From the NCBI GenBank assembly GCA_011523845.1, contig WTFV01000252.1:1-64000 (forward strand): 64,000 nucleotides of DNA, given 5' to 3'. The first letter of the stretch is position 1. Each line of letters starts with the position of its first letter. Position numbers and translations under genes: made by a program. The notes beneath the pieces were generated by a model. That model was not told the origin of the DNA and made no database searches. It was given only the letters and a program-made list of their open reading frames with translations. The stretch is from Acidobacteriota bacterium (GTDB lineage: Bacteria; Acidobacteriota; Vicinamibacteria; Vicinamibacterales; UBA8438). Positions 45,367 to 54,365 of this stretch are shown one piece after another.

Positions 45367-46632
45367 TTACCGCCCGCGTCTTCGTGCTCTTTCCCGCTCA
45401 AGATCCTCGATTATGTTCCGTTCGAACTTTGGTATTTCGGTTCGGGGCACCAGATTGTTTTCTGCCAGCCATTCGAGCCCCGCGCGGATGCTTACGGCTG
45501 ACTTCAGCATTCTTGTCGAATCGTTCTCGACTTCTTTCTGTTTGATGTCGAACCGTCCGTCCTTGCGCTCGTGGAATATAATGACCGGTTGTTCTTCGTG
45601 TGGGTTGCGTATATCGTGCGGAGTTTCGCGGGCTTCTCCTGGTGTCAGGTTGCCGCCGGCGCTCTCGGTGCGCCACTGCACGGGCTTGTCCGGTTCGATG
45701 TTGAGGACCAGGCCATTGCGTCCTCGTCCGCACTCGGCCAGTGCGTATTCCCGTAGCTCTCGTGCGCCTGGCCCCGCTCTTTCGACGTAGGCGTTCAGTC
45801 CGGAAGCCTCGAAGGTCTTTGCGGCCTCGTCTGTCGGGATCCGCATGGTCCGCGTAATGCGGTTCCTCGTTGCGGTCGTCACCTCGATGGCTCCGTCTCG
45901 TGTCTCGATTCGGCAGTGCGTATAGACGGCCCTGCCGATCGCGTGCGCGGCCAGGTTTCCGAGCTTCGCTGCGTCGATGCGTTCGTGCTCGGGTATGCCG
46001 AGCAGCTGGTTCGGCGCGTCCCTGGCGATGTTGGGGCTGTTCCAGTGCCAGTCCAGCGCGAGGAGATCGGCGCTCTTCGCGGAGATCGCGTTCACCGCGC
46101 TCTCGAGCGCCGTCGGCGCCTTGCTTCCCGCCTTGATCACGTCGAAGACGTCCCGCGGCAGCCGCATGTCGGCGCGCTCGAGCTTGCCGCGCAGGATCTG
46201 CGCAGTTGACAGGACGGTCTCGACCCTGCCCTGGACGGTCCGCTCTTCTTCTCCGGCGCCGATTTCCAGTTCGTGGGCCCACAGGTCCAGGCCGCGCTTG
46301 CCGCCGTCGAATGCGACCCGCCAGAGCTTCAGGTCGGGGTGGTACACGGGCGTTCCGCCCAGGGCCTTCAGCCGCGTCTCGAACTGTGACGGGTCTCCCT
46401 GTTCGGCCTGCAGTCTCCCCAGCGTGGTCTCGCGATCCAGGGTGAGATCGATGTCGAAGCTCTCGCGGTGTTGCCATCTGGCGGCCAGGATCGTTCCGCC
46501 GCCGATGCGGTACCGTGCCGGCTCTTTTCCCAGGCTCGCCAGTCCGTCGTCGACGACGTCGCGGACCATTGCCCACAGTTCGGCGGCAGCGGCGGGCAGC
46601 CTCAGCTCGGGCGGTTCGTTCACCGCGCCCAT
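45367..46632 (-). CDS. AbiEii-like nucleotidyltransferase, complete
   Basis: ARYRIGGGTILAARWQHRESFDIDLTLDRETTLGRLQ...TAQILRGKLERADMRLPRDVFDVIKA. Confidence 0.75.
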   Translation of the reverse strand: MGAVNEPPELRLPAAAAELWAMVRDVVDDGLASLGKEPARYRIGGGTILAARWQHRESFDIDLTLDRETTLGRLQAEQGDPSQFETRLKALGGTPVYHPDLKLWRVAFDGGKRGLDLWAHELEIGAGEEERTVQGRVETVLSTAQILRGKLERADMRLPRDVFDVIKAGSKAPTALESAVNAISAKSADLLALDWHWNSPNIARDAPNQLLGIPEHERIDAAKLGNLAAHAIGRAVYTHCRIETRDGAIEVTTATRNRITRTMRIPTDEAAKTFEASGLNAYVERAGPGARELREYALAECGRGRNGLVLNIEPDKPVQWRTESAGGNLTPGEARETPHDIRNPHEEQPVIIFHERKDGRFDIKQKEVENDSTRMLKSAVSIRAGLEWLAENNLVPRTEIPKFERNIIEDLERERARRRGR

Positions 46633-47072
46633 CCGTTGATCCAGCGCGCGGCGTGGCACTGCGCGTGTCCGGCGCGGTGCAGTGCGGCCACGAGCTCGCG
46701 GATCGTGTAGGCCCGTTCGGCCCAGGCGGTGATCAGCTCACGCCAGTCGGCTTCCCGCGCGAAGGCTCCGAGGATTGCCCGCTGGCGTGCGTTCGGTTCC
46801 GGCGCCTGTATGGCGTCGTGGAACTCGGCGGCTGTCGGCGGATCGCGCCAGCCGGCACAGCTGGCCGACAGGCGCAGCATGACGGTGACGCTCTTCGGGC
46901 CGACCTCCGTCAGGTCGTTCCCGTGGCCCAAGTGGAGGGTCTCCTCGTCGTTCGCGGCGGTGTCGGCGAAGTGCTCCGGCGCCCGCAGCGTGTCGATGCG
47001 GAATCGGTCGAACTCGGTAGCCCGCCGTTCGTACTCGCCGGGTGGCCCGTTTTCGGTCTTCGGGTTCAGCAT
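46620..47072 (-). CDS. Small partner protein encoded upstream of the NTase gene
   Basis: GWRDPPTAAEFHDAIQAPEPNARQRAILGAFAREADWRELITAWAERAYTIRELVAALHRAGH; overlaps the NTase start by about 13 nt. Confidence 0.65.
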   Translation of the reverse strand: MLNPKTENGPPGEYERRATEFDRFRIDTLRAPEHFADTAANDEETLHLGHGNDLTEVGPKSVTVMLRLSASCAGWRDPPTAAEFHDAIQAPEPNARQRAILGAFAREADWRELITAWAERAYTIRELVAALHRAGHAQCHAARWINGWAR

Positions 47073-47708
47073 GGGCGTTCTTTTCCGGTTCATTCTTGCA
47101 CGCCGTGGCGTACTCGTGGGCATTCCGGTGAAATCGATCACCTGTTCCGGTGGCAAACCGATCACCTGTTGGAGCGAAGCGACGCAGGACGTCATCATCA
47201 GGGTCTTCTGCAGAATCTGTGGGCAGAATGGAGACCGGTAGGGCAGCGTCGGACGCACAGCGTGCGCGTGTGCTCGCCGCCGTCAAGGCGCGTCGCTCCG
47301 CTCCGCCCCGGCTGCGCGGGGCTGACGGCCTGGACGCCGGCCCCGCGCAGCGGGTCTCGGCTCTTGTGGTTCTCCCGAGAGAGGTGTCGGTGGGTTGAGG
47401 TCGGTCCGCGGGACGAGCGGATAAGGCCCTCGCTGCGCTCGGAGCGCGTTTACCACGCACGGTCGGTCGGTTCCGGCCGTCAACCCCGCTGCGCGGGTCC
47501 TCCGCGTGTACCGAGCATTGACCGACAGCTTGGAGGTGGAAGTCCTCTATACCAGCCTGACGAGGCGCCTCCGTGTCACTGCATCCTCCTGCGGTCCTGC
47601 CGCCGGCCGGACTCCGGCGCGATCGGACCGGCGGTGTGCGGAGTCCGGTCCCGGCGGCGCCGGACTGGAGCCGTTTCGGACGGCGCGGCTGACGGTTCAG
47701 TCGTGGCG

Positions 47709-48155
47709 TTATCTCGGCGGGAGCCGCGCGAGCCGGGCCTTGAGCCCGATGGCGACGACGGCGCGGGGCCTGGTGCGCAGCATCCGGCGCACGATGGTGA
47801 CCGCGTCGTGGCACAGCGGGCACAGCGGTGCTAGGTCCGCGGCGGTCACCGGCGCTCGCCGGTTGCACGCGGATCCGGACCGGCGGCCGCACCCGCACGG
47901 GTAGGGGCCGGGCGTTATGTGGTGCAGCTGCAGGCCGCGCCTAGTCCCGCAGCCGACGCACCGCTTGTTGGAACGGGCCAGTACCGCCGCGCGCAGCGCG
48001 CGGAACGCAGGGCCGTAGGCGCACGGGTCGTGCCGGCGGCGCGGGCGCAGCAGCAGGCGCAGCAGCGCGGCGGCGAGCAGGAGGACGGCGATCACGATGG
48101 CGGCCGCCGTCTCGTTCTCCGGAAGCAGGGAGGGGAGGACTTCGAAGGGCGGCAT
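47709..48155 (-). CDS. Membrane-anchored HNH-like protein
   Basis: TM IVIAVLLLAAALLRLLL; KRCVGCGTRRGLQLHHITPGPYP...LAPLCPLCHDAVT. Confidence 0.65.
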   Translation of the reverse strand: MPPFEVLPSLLPENETAAAIVIAVLLLAAALLRLLLRPRRRHDPCAYGPAFRALRAAVLARSNKRCVGCGTRRGLQLHHITPGPYPCGCGRRSGSACNRRAPVTAADLAPLCPLCHDAVTIVRRMLRTRPRAVVAIGLKARLARLPPR

Positions 48156-48280
48156 CAGCGCACGTGGGCCTTGCGCAGCCTGGCCGGCGGCCCGTGCAGC
48201 GAGTCGGGGAGTCCGGGCATGCTGGCGTCTCGCGTGGAAGCGTAGGGGCACGGGCCCTGCCCGCGGCGCGGGATGCGCCG

Positions 48281-49129
48281 TCAGTTCTCGATGGGGGCCA
48301 CGAAGGCGTTGACGCGGTCGCAGCGGCGGGCGAGCGTCTCGAGCACGATGGCCATGTCGTCGGCCCGGCAGTTCTCGTCCGCCTTCTCCCAGCGCTTCTC
48401 GATCTCTTGGATTCGAGCCTTCGGGCATGCCCAGTCCTGCGGCATGAGCTTGAACGCGCTGGTGATCTCGTCGAGTTCCGGTACGGCGGGGAACAGTGCC
48501 GCCTGTTGCGCTGTGGACATCCCGAGCTCGGCTGCTGCCCGGTCGCCGATCCTGGGAGTCGGCACGCCGCCGTTTGCGCGCACGGCGGTCTGGAGGTAGT
48601 CCCGCCATCCGAATGCGCACACGTAGGCGTGTCCGGCGGTGCATGCTGTGGTCTCGCACGGGGCGATGGCGTTCGCCATCGTGTCGGTCACCGTCCGCAG
48701 CTCGGGGTCGATGCCGTCGATCGAAAGCGCACCGGCGAGGTCCGGATCGTGGAACCACCCCTGGTCGTAGTCCATCGTTTCGTCTGCGGCCGTCCGCAGC
48801 GATTCGGCGGTCAGGCGGTACAGGCAGGCGTTCCCGCCCCGGTAGTCGGCGTCCTCCCAGCACGCGAGCCTGCCGTCGTGGGGCCGGCCGGCTTCGTGCC
48901 ACGACGGTATTCCGGTCTCGTCGTTGACCAGCAGGCGGTCGACTTCCGCCAGCGAGGCGCAGGTGCGCGTTCGTTTCCGCACGCACCGTTCGATCTCGTC
49001 GGTTTCGTCGTCGGGTGCGCCGTGCTGCGTCTTGTCGACCGCTTCGGCGACGGCGTTGTCGAAGTCTTCCCGGTTCACGTACACCTCATGTTGCGGGTCT
49101 TCGTCGTGCCGCAGGATGTAGAAGTTCAT
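48281..49129 (-). CDS. Hypothetical protein
   Basis: 283 aa ORF MNFYILRHDEDPQHEVYVNREDFDNAVAEAVDK... Confidence 0.6.
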   Translation of the reverse strand: MNFYILRHDEDPQHEVYVNREDFDNAVAEAVDKTQHGAPDDETDEIERCVRKRTRTCASLAEVDRLLVNDETGIPSWHEAGRPHDGRLACWEDADYRGGNACLYRLTAESLRTAADETMDYDQGWFHDPDLAGALSIDGIDPELRTVTDTMANAIAPCETTACTAGHAYVCAFGWRDYLQTAVRANGGVPTPRIGDRAAAELGMSTAQQAALFPAVPELDEITSAFKLMPQDWACPKARIQEIEKRWEKADENCRADDMAIVLETLARRCDRVNAFVAPIEN

Positions 49130-49635
49130 CGTCCGTTTCCTCGGTGGCGTCGGCGTGGTCGCGGCGGTGGTGTGCATGCCGGCTCGTGCCGGTGGGTTGT
49201 TTCAGGCTGGTGGCCCTCGTTTGGTGTGTGCCCGGTCTGCGCGGACCCGTAGATCTGGCGGTCCAGGCTCTCGATGAGCGTGTCGCGGGCGATCCGGCGC
49301 GCTTCGTCCTCGCTGTAGCCGGCCAGCTCCATGAGCTTCATCAGGAAGGTGTGCGGCCCGAAGCCGGACTCGGTGCCGTCGCACAGCAGGTGCCAGCCGT
49401 CGTCCTCGCCGAAGAGGATGTCGGGGGGGATGAGCCCGGCGTTCCCGTTCGTGGTCGCCGTTATCGGGATGAAGACGAACTGCACCAGCTCGGCGAGGAA
49501 CACCGGGGCAATGCCCACTACGTGCAGGGCGTGGAACTGCCGCGTGTGGTTGTCGCCTGCCGCCGGTTGTTCAGCGCCGCCGCCGCCCGCTGCCCGGGCG
49601 TAGAACCCGGTCTGCCGGATGTCCCTGATGCGCAT
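49126..49635 (-). CDS. Hypothetical protein
   Basis: MRIRDIRQTGFYARAAGGGGAEQ...; overlaps the next gene by 4 nt. Confidence 0.5.
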   Translation of the reverse strand: MRIRDIRQTGFYARAAGGGGAEQPAAGDNHTRQFHALHVVGIAPVFLAELVQFVFIPITATTNGNAGLIPPDILFGEDDGWHLLCDGTESGFGPHTFLMKLMELAGYSEDEARRIARDTLIESLDRQIYGSAQTGHTPNEGHQPETTHRHEPACTPPPRPRRRHRGNGR

Positions 49636-49643
49636 GCCCGTTC

Positions 49644-49970
49644 CTAGCGGCGCCAGCCGGCGGCGCGGAGTACGTGCCAGTGGTCGATCCAGACCGCGGT
49701 GGCCAGCTTCAGCGAGCCGAGGCGGCCGTGCTCGCGTGCGTGCGCGGTGCGGCCGGCGGCCGACAGCAGCGCGGCGCGCAGGAAGCAGCGGAGCCCCCTG
49801 GCCTGGGTGCGCAGCCCCTCGACGGTGAACGGCTTCGGGATCCGGAGGTACAGGTGTTGCTCGTCGATCCGCGTGGCGCATGCGGCGCAGTAGTCGCGCA
49901 GGGTCAGGCGCGCGGTCTCGCCGCTTGCGCGGCAGTCGTGGCAGTGGCGTCCGGTGGTGGTGTCCGGCAT
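49644..49970 (-). CDS. Hypothetical zinc-binding protein
   Basis: CHDCRASGETARLTLRDYCAACATRID. Confidence 0.55.
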   Translation of the reverse strand: MPDTTTGRHCHDCRASGETARLTLRDYCAACATRIDEQHLYLRIPKPFTVEGLRTQARGLRCFLRAALLSAAGRTAHAREHGRLGSLKLATAVWIDHWHVLRAAGWRR

Positions 49971-49982
49971 GGGCGTCGGGGT

Positions 49983-50336
49983 TCAGTGGATGCCGCGCGT
50001 CTCGCGCTGGTTGGCGTCGATCGCTTCGGCGAAGTCGGCGAGCTGGATGGCGATGGCGCCGGCGAGCTGCGGAGAGAGTGTTACGCTCCGGAGCCCGGCG
50101 CTCTCGCCGCCGCGGTGTCCTTTCGCGAGCTTCTCTATCGCTTCGAGCCGCTGGGGCGGCAGGGGCCCGCGGGTGCGGTGCGTCGAGACCTGCTCGATCC
50201 CGGTCACGTGCTCGAGCAGCCGGCAGGCGATGTCGTCGATGGCGGCTGCCCGCTCGGGCTGGTTGTTGCCGGCGACGGCGAGGTCGTTGACCAGCGCCGT
50301 GTCGCCGGCGAGGCGGTCGGGGACGCGTGTCTTCAT
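49983..50336 (-). CDS. Hypothetical protein
   Basis: ORF MKTRVPDRLAGDTALVNDLAVAGNNQPERAAAIDDIACRLLEH... Confidence 0.5.
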   Translation of the reverse strand: MKTRVPDRLAGDTALVNDLAVAGNNQPERAAAIDDIACRLLEHVTGIEQVSTHRTRGPLPPQRLEAIEKLAKGHRGGESAGLRSVTLSPQLAGAIAIQLADFAEAIDANQRETRGIH

Positions 50337-50386
50337 TTCTGGTCTCGCGCGATGTTCTCGAGTGCCCGGCGGACGTCCGCGCAGGG
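50333..50386 (-). pseudogene. Detached 3' end of the SLOG-like gene (other side of the IS607 copy)
   Basis: Encodes ..CADVRRALENIARDQK*; stop overlaps the ATG of 49983-50336. Confidence 0.6.
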
Positions 50387-51923
50387 TTGCAACCGTTGCT
50401 GCCCCCTGGTATCCTCGTTACATACATATGCATGTAAAGCGCGTGCGTTTCTTCGTCCGGGAGCGGTCGCAATGACGACGACGTTCGTGACCGTCGTGCG
50501 CCCTCCGCGGGAGGATCTGACGGTTCTGGCTTCCGTGGTTGCGATCCTCGCGTGCGCGGCGCGCACTACTTTCTGCTGGCTCTACCAGAAGCGCCTGAAG
50601 CCGGCCCACGTCAAGCGGGCGGTGTGCGCTCGCTTCGGCATTCTGGCGCGCCACTGGTCCGGGTGTCGTGCGGTTGCGCAGCAGAATGCACGCTCGTGGC
50701 GTGAGGGCGGCCGGGACCGGCTGGCGATGCTGCGGCAGCGGCTCCGACGGCTCGAGGAACGGTGGCCGAAGGACCGTCTGGATCCGCGCCGGCGCCGGCG
50801 CAACGCGGTGGCGCGGCGCAAGGCCGAGACCGCGATCGCGCGGCTCCCGAAGGAGCTGCGGGGGCGTCCCCGCTGGTGTTTTGGCGGCTGCAGGCTGCTG
50901 CGCCGCGGCTGTCTGGCCGCGTGGCGGCGGCGGCGCGACTCGATGGCGCTGTTCTGCGGGGAGCGGGGCAAGCGCGGCGGCAACGAGGTTGCGCAGTGGT
51001 CGGACGGGCGGCTGCAACTGCGCTTGCCGCAGGGCGCAGGACGGCAGCATCTCGTCCTCGGGGGCGTTACGTTCAAGCCTGCGCAGCAGGCGCTGGTGGA
51101 GGCGGCCGTCGAGGCGCGGACGCCGGTCACGTGGACCGTGAAGCTGCTGGCGCGCGGGAAGGTCGAGCTGTGCGTTACGTTCGACGAGCCGGAACCGACT
51201 GTTTCGTCGGACCCGGTCTGCGGAGCCGTTGCGGCGGATCTGAACGCGACTCATGTGGCGGTAGCCGACATCTCGGCCGACGGGCGGGTGCTCGGGGCCG
51301 TGAGGCTGCCGTTGCGGCGGCACTCCGACGCCGTGTGGCGGACGGCGAAGGCACTCGTCGGCCGCGCCCGCTCTGCGGGGCGTGTCCTCGTTCTTGAGAA
51401 CCTCGACCTGCGCGAGACGAAGTCGTGGCTGCGTTCCTGCGGCAAGCGTTTCGCGGACGTGTTGTCGTGTTTCCGCTCGCGCTAGGTGCGTGACGCGGTC
51501 GAGCGCGAGGCGCGCCGCGCAGGTGTCGAGGTGCGGTACGTCGATCCGGAGTGGACGACCGACCTCGGCAGGCTGAAGTACAAGCGCCGGTGCCGCCTCG
51601 GCGGGCACCATGCGGCGGCGCTGGTGATTGGCCGCCGCGGTCTGGGTTTCGGCGAGCGTCTGCCTGACGACGCGCCATCGACCCTGACGCGCACAGTGGA
51701 GTGCGTCAGTACGTCCGGTGCGTCGAGGACGTTCGTGCAGAGGCTGCCTTCAGCATGGCTGGAGGCGGGTCGCCGCCGTTCCGCAAGGAGGGCTCGCGTT
51801 CGCGGAACGCCCGTTGCGGGAACGGGTTCCCGCAGCCTGATGGGCTCTCCGGGAGCGGCGGAAGTCTCGCTGCCGTTGGCGGGGCGAGCGGGTGCATGAC
51901 CTTACATGCATCCGAATTGCAAC
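50387..51923 (+). mobile_element. IS607-like element copy 2, TnpB only (no recombinase)
   Basis: GG|TTGCAAC at 50385-50393; TTGCAAC|GG at 51917-51925; ACATACATATGCATGTAA subterminal palindrome as in copy 1. Confidence 0.8.
50472..51485 (+). pseudogene. tnpB: TnpB-like, interrupted by TAG at 51483-51485; homologous reading continues to 51899
   Basis: ...KRFADVLSCFRSR* / VRDAVEREARRAGVEVRYVDPEWTTDLGRLKYKRRCRLGGHHAAALVIGRRGLGF, same frame; copy 1 has CAG (FRSRQVRDAVE). Confidence 0.85.
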
Positions 51924-52410
51924 GGTTCCGAGAGGAGGTTGAAGACCGGGATGTCCCGTTCGCGGGCGATCCGGATCCCCATTCCGGTTCCGCCGGTGGC
52001 GCCTCCGTCGTGGGTCCAGCAGACGACCGCGTCGACGTCGTCGTCGAGGCCGTGCCCGCGCACGATCGCGACGTTGCGGGCGTGCAGCGCCCTGGCGCCC
52101 CGGCCGCAACGGCCCCAGGCCGGATGCAGCCTTCCGGCGGTGGTCTCGGCCAGATGCCGAATGGGCGGGTCGAGGACGATCGTGCCGTCCTCGAAGCTCT
52201 CGCGGCCGTTGTAGCCGTTCCAGGGCAGGTAGACCTCGAGGTTGCGTGCGCCGACCGCGGCGCGGTGTCCGGTCTCGAAGGCGGTGTCGGCGCCGTCGGC
52301 ACCGCCGGTGCGCAGCGTCCAGCCGTCGCCGGCGAGCTGCTGCGCGAGCGATTCCATCTCGGTGAGGATCGGGGGGGGGTCTCGCGCGAGCCGATTCCGG
52401 CGTACTTCAT
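51902..52410 (-). pseudogene. SLOG/YspA-like gene, frameshifted at a G9 tract and truncated by the IS607 copy
   Basis: MKYAGIGSRETP + (frame change) ILTEMESLAQQLAGDGWTLRTGGADGADTAFETGHRAA...VVCWTHDGGATGGTGMGIRIARERDIPVFNLLSEP. Confidence 0.7.
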
Positions 52411-52875
52411 GGGAGTCCTTTTCGTGCCGTGCCGTCGCGCACGCGGATGGAGCAGTGGTGGAGCTGCCGGGGTGCCGCCCCCCGGGTCCGGGAACGTCTC
52501 GTGCCGGCCGTCTACATGCGTGTCCGCTCCCCGTGGTCTCGCCGCCGGATTCGGGGAGCGGCTGCTCTCTCCGGCGGCCAGCACCTGTGGCGTTTCGCCC
52601 GGGCGCGCCGGTGCGCGCGCGCTCGGGCCAGCCCGCGTGAATGACGCCCCCGCCCGTCGTGCGGGCCCGTCGCGCAGGGACGCGCGGCTCTAGGCCGCGG
52701 CGGCCAACATGTGGTCGGCAGCTGTGGTTGAGTCCATCGGATTAGCGAGTCGATGGTGCTCGGCATGCAGGCCGGCGCTCGCGCGCCCCCGTCGAGATCT
52801 GATTCAGCCCCTTTGTGCTTGCGCTTGCTTGCTTGCGAGCTTAGGGGAACGCTGTTCCGGCGGATCGCTCCGCAG

Positions 52876-53514
52876 TCAGTCCCCGGGTGTGTCGTTGCGG
52901 CTCCAGCTGCTCGCCGGGATGTGACCGCTCCAGGCGTGGGTGACGTGGGCGGTGAGATCGCCGGCGGCTTGGACCGCGCTCTTCGACTCGCCGGCGAGCC
53001 GGCCGGCCTGTTCGAGCAGGTATCCCGCTGTTCCCAGGGCGGCGTTGTCGCGCCTGTCGTGCGAGGTCGCGCGCAGCATGTGGCGCAGCTCGGCGATCGA
53101 CTCGGTTGCGACCTGCAGCTGCAGCGTGGCGGCCTCGATCTTCGCGAGGGCTGCGGCTCTGGTCTCTGCCGATCTCGCGGGCGCTTCGTCGCCGAGCGGC
53201 GATCCGCCGTTGCGGTACATGTCGCGCACCTTGTCGACGGCGGCGCTCAGCGCCATTCCGGGCCGTAGCGCGAAGCGTTCGAGGTCGCGGGCAGCTCGGT
53301 GCATCTGCGGCGTTGCCGCCTTGACCGCGTCTTTCGTCGTGTCGTGCAGGGCGTCGATGGCGAGCGGGTCCAGCGTGATGGCGTCGTACAGGGATCCGTC
53401 GGGGCGGATCTCGACGGCGTCCAGGGTCATCGCTCCCTGGGGGACCAGAGGCAGCGCGGCCACGAAGGCCACTCCGCAGTCCTCGCGTAAGGATGATGGC
53501 AGCATTACGAGCAT
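52876..53514 (-). CDS. Hypothetical protein
   Basis: 212 aa ORF MLVMLPSSLREDCGVAFVAALPLVPQGAMTLDAVEIRPDGS... Confidence 0.55.
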   Translation of the reverse strand: MLVMLPSSLREDCGVAFVAALPLVPQGAMTLDAVEIRPDGSLYDAITLDPLAIDALHDTTKDAVKAATPQMHRAARDLERFALRPGMALSAAVDKVRDMYRNGGSPLGDEAPARSAETRAAALAKIEAATLQLQVATESIAELRHMLRATSHDRRDNAALGTAGYLLEQAGRLAGESKSAVQAAGDLTAHVTHAWSGHIPASSWSRNDTPGD

Positions 53515-53568
53515 CGGTTCGGTCCTTTCTTTCGGGCCGGGGTTCAGGCGCGTGTCTGCGGGCCTTCG

Positions 53569-53754
53569 TCAGTAGGACGCAGTCCTGCTCGCGCTGCTGT
53601 TCTCGCGGCGCATCTCTTCGCGGATCCGGCGGCGGATCCGCCGGTCCTCGTCGTCCAGCTCCCGGTGCGTCGCGCCGATGACCGGTCCGCGGTAGCAGAG
53701 GCACTGCCGGATGGCGTTCCAGTCGATCTCGGAGTGGCAGTTGCCGCATTTCAT
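53569..53754 (-). CDS. Small CxxC protein
   Basis: MKCGNCHSEIDWNAIRQCLCYRGPVIGATHREL. Confidence 0.55.
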   Translation of the reverse strand: MKCGNCHSEIDWNAIRQCLCYRGPVIGATHRELDDEDRRIRRRIREEMRRENSSASRTASY

Positions 53755-53784
53755 GGTTGCCGCTTCCTTCGCTGCCGCTGGCTG

Positions 53785-54132
53785 TCACGCCAGCGTGAGG
53801 TGGAGGACCTCATGCTCGTTTGCCAGGTAGCGGATTCCTTCCGCGATCTCGAGGGCCGCGATGGCCACCTGGTCGAGGGGGGACTTGCTGGCGAACCGTT
53901 CCACCAGGGCGGCGAAGGCCAGTGCCGTGTCGCGGTCGGTCGCCGTCGGTTCGTCGTCGATCAGGATGTTGTGCAGCAGGTTCACGCTGCCGGGATCGTT
54001 GCGCGTGTCGGCGCACAGCTCGCCGTCGGCGCGGATGCGCTCGTCGATCCAGCGGCTGACGGTCTGGAACAGCACTTTCCTCTGCACTACGTTGGTCGCG
54101 TAGTGCTGGACATGCATCAGTTGCACTGACAT
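53785..54132 (-). CDS. Hypothetical protein
   Basis: ORF MSVQLMHVQHYATNVVQRKVLFQTVSRWIDERI... Confidence 0.5.
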   Translation of the reverse strand: MSVQLMHVQHYATNVVQRKVLFQTVSRWIDERIRADGELCADTRNDPGSVNLLHNILIDDEPTATDRDTALAFAALVERFASKSPLDQVAIAALEIAEGIRYLANEHEVLHLTLA

Positions 54133-54365
54133 CCGTCTGTTCTCCTGATCGGTTACTGCGCTTACCAGTCCCAACCGGCGCGTTGCTGGGTTGTGACCGA
54201 CCCGAGGACTTCGAGATCCAGCGCGGGTGAATCGGCTGGATGATGTACCTGCGTACAGTCCGAACAGCTGGGCGCATGCGGCCCGGTCCTGTGACACGCG
54301 CAGTAACAACGGGTGTCCGACTTCTTCATTGGTACCCTCGGGGGGTGTTTCGCGGGGTCCGGTGT

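Noticed and set aside
49674-50471. N-terminal extension of the TnpB copy 2 ORF
   Set aside because: Antisense to minus genes and outside the IS607 left end (50387); homology to copy 1 starts at ATG 50472.
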